Shown: positions 7,801 through 10,035 of the stretch, piece by piece | Layout: the number at the start of each line of letters is the position of its first letter | Position numbering within the stretch: position 1 is the stretch's first letter | Source: Flavobacteriaceae bacterium | Lineage (GTDB): Bacteria > Bacteroidota > Bacteroidia > Flavobacteriales > Flavobacteriaceae | Reading direction: 5' to 3' | NCBI GenBank assembly: GCA_013214425.1 | Contig: JABSPN010000084.1 | Coordinates: 1-10,035 of the forward strand | Length of the DNA: 10,035 nucleotides | Program-made: the position numbers and the translations under genes | Notes under the pieces: generated by a model | Told to the model about the DNA's origin: nothing | Databases searched by the model: none | Seen by the model: the letters and a program-made list of their open reading frames with translations, nothing else

Positions 7801-10035
7801 ATCGTACTCATATTTGGTTTTCACCCATTCTCCAATAACATTTTTCTCTTCAGTTCTAATTAACCTTCCAAGTGGATCGAAAATTGACTTTACTTCACTC
7901 CCGTCATCTGATGAATTAGTAACAGTATAGAAGAATGAAGATTCATCGTAAGAAGTATTAACTTTATTTCCTAAATAATTCGTGACTTCTATTTGCCTAA
8001 ACCAATCGTCATATTTATAATTTGTTTGTTGTCCAAAAGGATTTGTAACTGCTGAAAGCGTTCCGTTTGAACTATAACCGAATGTTTTTTCTAAGCCTTC
8101 ATGATCAATAGACTTTAAAAGGAAGCGACCTGAAGCATCATATTCAAAAGCAATTTCACGAGGTGATTCACCATTAGGAGTGATAATTTTCTTTGTTAGA
8201 TTCCCAAAAGGGTCGTATTCGTAGTTTTCAGTGTCAAAAGGAGTTCCATTTCCTTTAATTTTTTTTTCGGTAAGCAAATACCCGGTAAACACGAATTGTT
8301 CTTCCGAAGTGAACGTTTCACTTCCAATAGTTGAACTACTTAGAACTTGTACAGGTCTTCCGAAGTGATAGTCTAAACCACTATTATTTGAGTAAGTAAT
8401 AGTCTGTGAACTACTTCCTGCTTGATTGGTTGTTGTAACTATTGTTGGATTGTTGTAGGTGTCATATTGATATGAAGCACTAGTAGATGTTCCTTCAAGA
8501 TTGTTATATGAAGTCCTAGAAGTCATCCACAACTTAAATACTTTATTTGCTGATAAACTATGATCGTATTGATTAATAGTTTTAGCAATATAACTAGAAG
8601 TTGGAGTTGTAAATGAATAATCATAAAGCTGACTATAACTTTCTAGTTGAGCTCCTCTTAATAGCGGATCGTATTTTGAAGTGTTAAATACTCTATTACT
8701 ATGACTTGAATGCCAATTACTAACAGCCATTGCTTTAAAGCCAAGAAACCCTAAGCCTTGCACATTAAAAATGGCATCTTTATAGATGTATAACTGTTTG
8801 GTTGTTGGAACGGTCCAAGAAACCCCTTCTCGTTTTAGCATACTCACTACTTTCATACCCGGAGCATTCTTGATATTGACATAAGGATATGTCTGGTCTA
8901 TTGTACTTTGATAGATAAGCATGTTATCCTCATTGTACATGTTGTCAATTAAATTACTGTACTCAACTGATAATTTGACACCGTTATTAGTCACTGCTCG
9001 TAATAGAACGTCTTCTCTTACATCTTGAGTAAATGAGAAGTTAGTAATCCATTGATCACTTATTGTTGCAAATTCAAGATTTCTATTCGGTTCGTTAGAG
9101 CTTAAAAATATTGGAATTGGGAAGTGTCTCGCATTCCCAGTCTTTCCGGCACCTCCTTGATAATCAAATGTTATATTGGTTCCAGAAGCCGCTTGGTTAG
9201 CATAAACTTTTACTTGTTGATTTCCATTGGTGTTGTTATTAAAAGTCGTTGTGTTATATTCTACAATGTCTGTTTTTCCATCACCATTAATATCTAAAGG
9301 AATTAAAGTATACCCCAAAAGTTGTCCATTATTGCTGTTGGCATACCAATTCGTTTGCTTGTAGGTAAAAGGCATAGTCCTTTCGAATACTTCGAAGTCT
9401 TTTCCTGTAGAAATATATACTTTAAATGTCGTACTGTTATTCGCTGTAGGAATGATTACATCAGCTTTTCCGTCACCATTATAATCTCCAATCAAATAGG
9501 GTGTACTAGCATTAACGTTTGTATTAGTCAGCGAGTGTAATAACACTAACTGATTGTTAGCATTTAAAGTATAGATGGCTACTCCGCCATCGGTCATATG
9601 CCATAAGTCTGTTTTTCCATCTCCGTTAAAATCTGCAGTTCTTAACCTGTAATCTCCAGTTAATGAACTTAATAATGTTCCTGCATAGTTTACGAAACTA
9701 GATTGGACATCACGTTTTAAGTCAATAAAATATGCGGCCTTATAGTTAACAGTAGAAGTGTAGCAGCTGTCACAGTTACCAGTTCCTAAAAATCTATCAG
9801 AACTTGTTCCATTAGAAGAATTTCTTTGTTGTTTATAGGCTTGAGACCTTGCAAAAAACTCTTCATCAGTTTCATTTTGCCGTTGTGTAAACTCTTTAGG
9901 TTTATCGTCGCCTCCGCCGTCACCACCGCCGCCATCATCGTAACTACCACCATCACAACAATCACAACGACAATAACGCAATCGGGGATATATACTATGA
10001 ACTGAGTTTCTATTTATAATGCTCACCAACGCAAT
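4900..10035 (-). CDS. RHS/YD-repeat polymorphic toxin with C-terminal GIY-YIG nuclease-like domain, 5' end cut by window edge
   Basis: Large surface or secreted toxin-delivery protein; 1711 residues are visible. The frame is open to base 10035. The only early starts here are TTG (10029) and GTG (10026), so the true start and any signal peptide probably lie outside. Numbering from the TTG: Cys-rich and Gly/Asp-rich segment (20-42), three DxNGDGKxD calcium-loop motifs (133, 182, 246), SpvB/TcB-like middle region, YD repeats (about 600-1120), RHS-associated core (about 1248-1364) ending MYTDPSGE, and a 345-residue variable C-terminus. That C-terminus starts with a hydrophobic stretch (1367-1385), then basic and glycine-rich linkers, a helical pre-toxin region, and a GIY-YIG-like domain (1616-1709). 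RHS repeats form a shell around the toxin in characterised relatives. The LRR gene follows 15 bases downstream. RHS class is certain; secretion route and target are unknown. Confidence 0.95.
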   Translation of the reverse strand: MALVSIINRNSVHSIYPRLRYCRCDCCDGGSYDDGGGGDGGGDDKPKEFTQRQNETDEEFFARSQAYKQQRNSSNGTSSDRFLGTGNCDSCYTSTVNYKAAYFIDLKRDVQSSFVNYAGTLLSSLTGDYRLRTADFNGDGKTDLWHMTDGGVAIYTLNANNQLVLLHSLTNTNVNASTPYLIGDYNGDGKADVIIPTANNSTTFKVYISTGKDFEVFERTMPFTYKQTNWYANSNNGQLLGYTLIPLDINGDGKTDIVEYNTTTFNNNTNGNQQVKVYANQAASGTNITFDYQGGAGKTGNARHFPIPIFLSSNEPNRNLEFATISDQWITNFSFTQDVREDVLLRAVTNNGVKLSVEYSNLIDNMYNEDNMLIYQSTIDQTYPYVNIKNAPGMKVVSMLKREGVSWTVPTTKQLYIYKDAIFNVQGLGFLGFKAMAVSNWHSSHSNRVFNTSKYDPLLRGAQLESYSQLYDYSFTTPTSSYIAKTINQYDHSLSANKVFKLWMTSRTSYNNLEGTSTSASYQYDTYNNPTIVTTTNQAGSSSQTITYSNNSGLDYHFGRPVQVLSSSTIGSETFTSEEQFVFTGYLLTEKKIKGNGTPFDTENYEYDPFGNLTKKIITPNGESPREIAFEYDASGRFLLKSIDHEGLEKTFGYSSNGTLSAVTNPFGQQTNYKYDDWFRQIEVTNYLGNKVNTSYDESSFFYTVTNSSDDGSEVKSIFDPLGRLIRTEEKNVIGEWVKTKYEYDALDRMIRQSEPYLGSSPTQWNDVIYDVYGRPTEQILHTGRTITIAYNGLSVTVDDGVKTVTTTKDDLGNLLSVSDPGGTINYSYYGNGNLKTTNYDGVIVTTEQDGWGRKTKLIDPSAGTYEYSYNGFGQLLEEITPKGTTEYDYSQTGRMLEKIIDGDNLSMDIQYVYDPTYNLLTAVGVTSSDGNNSQYQYEYDSHYRLNKVIESNPYAQFRQEFTYDNFGRIDSELYYGRLLLNNKTSQKKIRNHYQNGVLNTITDFNSNANIWSLNEVNARGQVTSASLGNNIADATTYDAYGYLTNVSISKNSTSEIVMQLTTDFDVERGTLNSRTNSMFSWSETFGYDDLDRLITFNDNNGDNFMTYDNSGRITHNNIVGDYSYSGTSYQVSDIDLNNQGDLYYQQNRLAQIKYNSFKKPFEIYEEDKEKIGFQYNPFLGRSNMFYGSLEDDINQRNNRKHYAFDGSMEISYDEQADQTLFVTYIGGDAYSAPAIWRSEQTSSGVTDENYYYLHRDYLGSIVLITDGEGNAKEKRHFDAWGNIVKLTDGNNNSLDKLSFLDRGYTGHEHLQGVGLIHMNGRLYDPKLKRFLAPDNYIQDITNTQNFNRYGYVLNNPLMYTDPSGELIEIGTGLAIGIGAVVSSIFATDFGELGDALRNLSLRDITQGIRNLQPGRWLKGIFKSRSKRRQFNNYEGLSSDPLMGPSTSVSTGMFGGGGMTNGGLGTSGGGFLDWAERQLMKGKLFQMGLQHGAIRGVKSSWEFIKSLGTAKGWVQMGQGFVDLAHISNQYSPKGMYLRWQISQAIINYVERIPSMSAYEIGNDLGFAGEQVLETVLISRGTNLVVKGVKATTYAARAGTNAYSKYGFQALNHIDDVKGVSGLYLFDDATRGMLPYVGKSNVSIASRLTSHYNAGRIGGQIYFKPMTGSRTFLEVQETIMMNNLGGKLGTANRVFPVSPARNLRLNLGITNY
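4903..5184 (-). other. GIY-YIG (URI-fold) nuclease-like toxin domain at the RHS C-terminus
   Basis: Key landmarks, in residues of the RHS protein numbered from the TTG at 10029: GLY (1619-1621) and PYVGKS (1632-1637) correspond to the GIY and YIG strands. R1644 and H1648 in ASRLTSHYN match the helix positions of the GIY-YIG arginine and its +4 histidine. E1671 or E1674 (LEVQETIM) is a plausible metal ligand. The end, LGGKLGTANRVFPVSPARN, resembles the GG..NxxxPISP tail that I recall from bacterial toxin versions. Predicted activity is metal-dependent cleavage of nucleic acid in a competitor cell. Fold assignment is by motif only. Confidence 0.75.
5938..6288 (-). other. RHS-associated core domain preceding the variable toxin region
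   Basis: Landmarks in order: YLHRDYLGSIVLITD, RHFDAWGNIV, GYTGHEHLQGVGLIHMNGR, LYDPKLKRFLAPDNYIQD, FNRYGYVLNNPLMYTDPSGE. This conserved block closes the RHS shell, and its end marks the junction with the variable C-terminal toxin. The usual glycine of YDPxxGRF is lysine here (KLKRF). Confidence 0.9.
6670..8232 (-). other. YD (RHS) repeat array
   Basis: Repeated units with the pattern Y-x-YD-x-x-GR/NL occur through this stretch, e.g. YEYDPFGNLTKK, FEYDASGRFLLKS, YEYDALDRMIRQ, FTYDNFGRIDS, FGYDDLDRLITF and MTYDNSGRITHN. In characterised RHS and TcB/TcC proteins such repeats spiral into a hollow shell that encloses the toxin. Confidence 0.9.
9268..9633 (-). other. Three FG-GAP/VCBS-like calcium-loop motifs
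   Basis: DFNGDGKTD (9607-9633), DYNGDGKAD (9460-9486) and DINGDGKTD (9268-9294) each carry the DxNxDGxxD ligand pattern for calcium. They are spaced 49 and 64 residues apart, the usual size of FG-GAP propeller blades. They indicate an extracellular beta-propeller-like portion in the N-terminal part of the RHS protein. Confidence 0.85.

Noticed and set aside
9322..9540. A 72-codon plus-strand frame opposite the RHS gene.
   Set aside because: It lies wholly opposite the FG-GAP region of the RHS protein and has no recognisable protein features.
1..10035. A CRISPR array, tRNA or rRNA gene.
   Set aside because: No regularly spaced identical repeats with unique spacers, and no tRNA- or rRNA-like sequence, were seen on reading through. 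The only regular repetition is the protein-level YD, FG-GAP and LRR repeats.

Overview
The window looks like an accessory region of a Bacteroidota (probably flavobacterial) chromosome. Three things point there: both promoters that can be read have the Bacteroidota -7 box (TAnnTTTG), start codons lack a strong Shine-Dalgarno sequence, and the large YD-repeat protein has the Bacteroidota style of RHS core. GC content is uneven. Hand counts of single 60-base rows give about 43-47% at the left, about 33-35% in the large gene and about 27% in the leucine-rich-repeat gene, which suggests modules of different origin.

Left part (1-3962): a cryptic integrative-element module. Reading leftwards, one apparent operon holds a 60-residue SymE-like protein (3288-3470), a large primase with zinc finger, Toprim and P-loop ATPase domains (820-3297, overlapping the SymE-like gene by 10 bases), and a tyrosine recombinase that runs off the left edge (1-681). 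Between primase and recombinase, a 138-base gap carries direct repeats (ATTACCCAGT) and nested inverted repeats (TGTCG/CGACA), a candidate recombinase-binding or origin site. An XRE-type regulator (3621-3962) is divergent from the operon, and the 150-base region between them holds a promoter for each side.

Right part (3964-10035): a polymorphic-toxin locus, all on the minus strand. The RHS/YD-repeat protein is cut at its 5' end by the window. It has FG-GAP-like calcium-loop motifs, many YD repeats, an RHS-associated core ending in DPSGE, and a variable C-terminal part that ends in a GIY-YIG nuclease-like domain. Fifteen bases downstream is a 306-residue cytoplasmic-type leucine-rich-repeat protein, in the position expected of a cognate immunity protein.

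The two parts meet tail to tail: the XRE and LRR genes are convergent and separated by one base. I infer that the element module lies against the 3' end of the toxin-immunity cassette, but neither element boundary can be identified here. The most interesting claims are the GIY-YIG toxin / LRR immunity pairing and the repeat cluster beside the recombinase.
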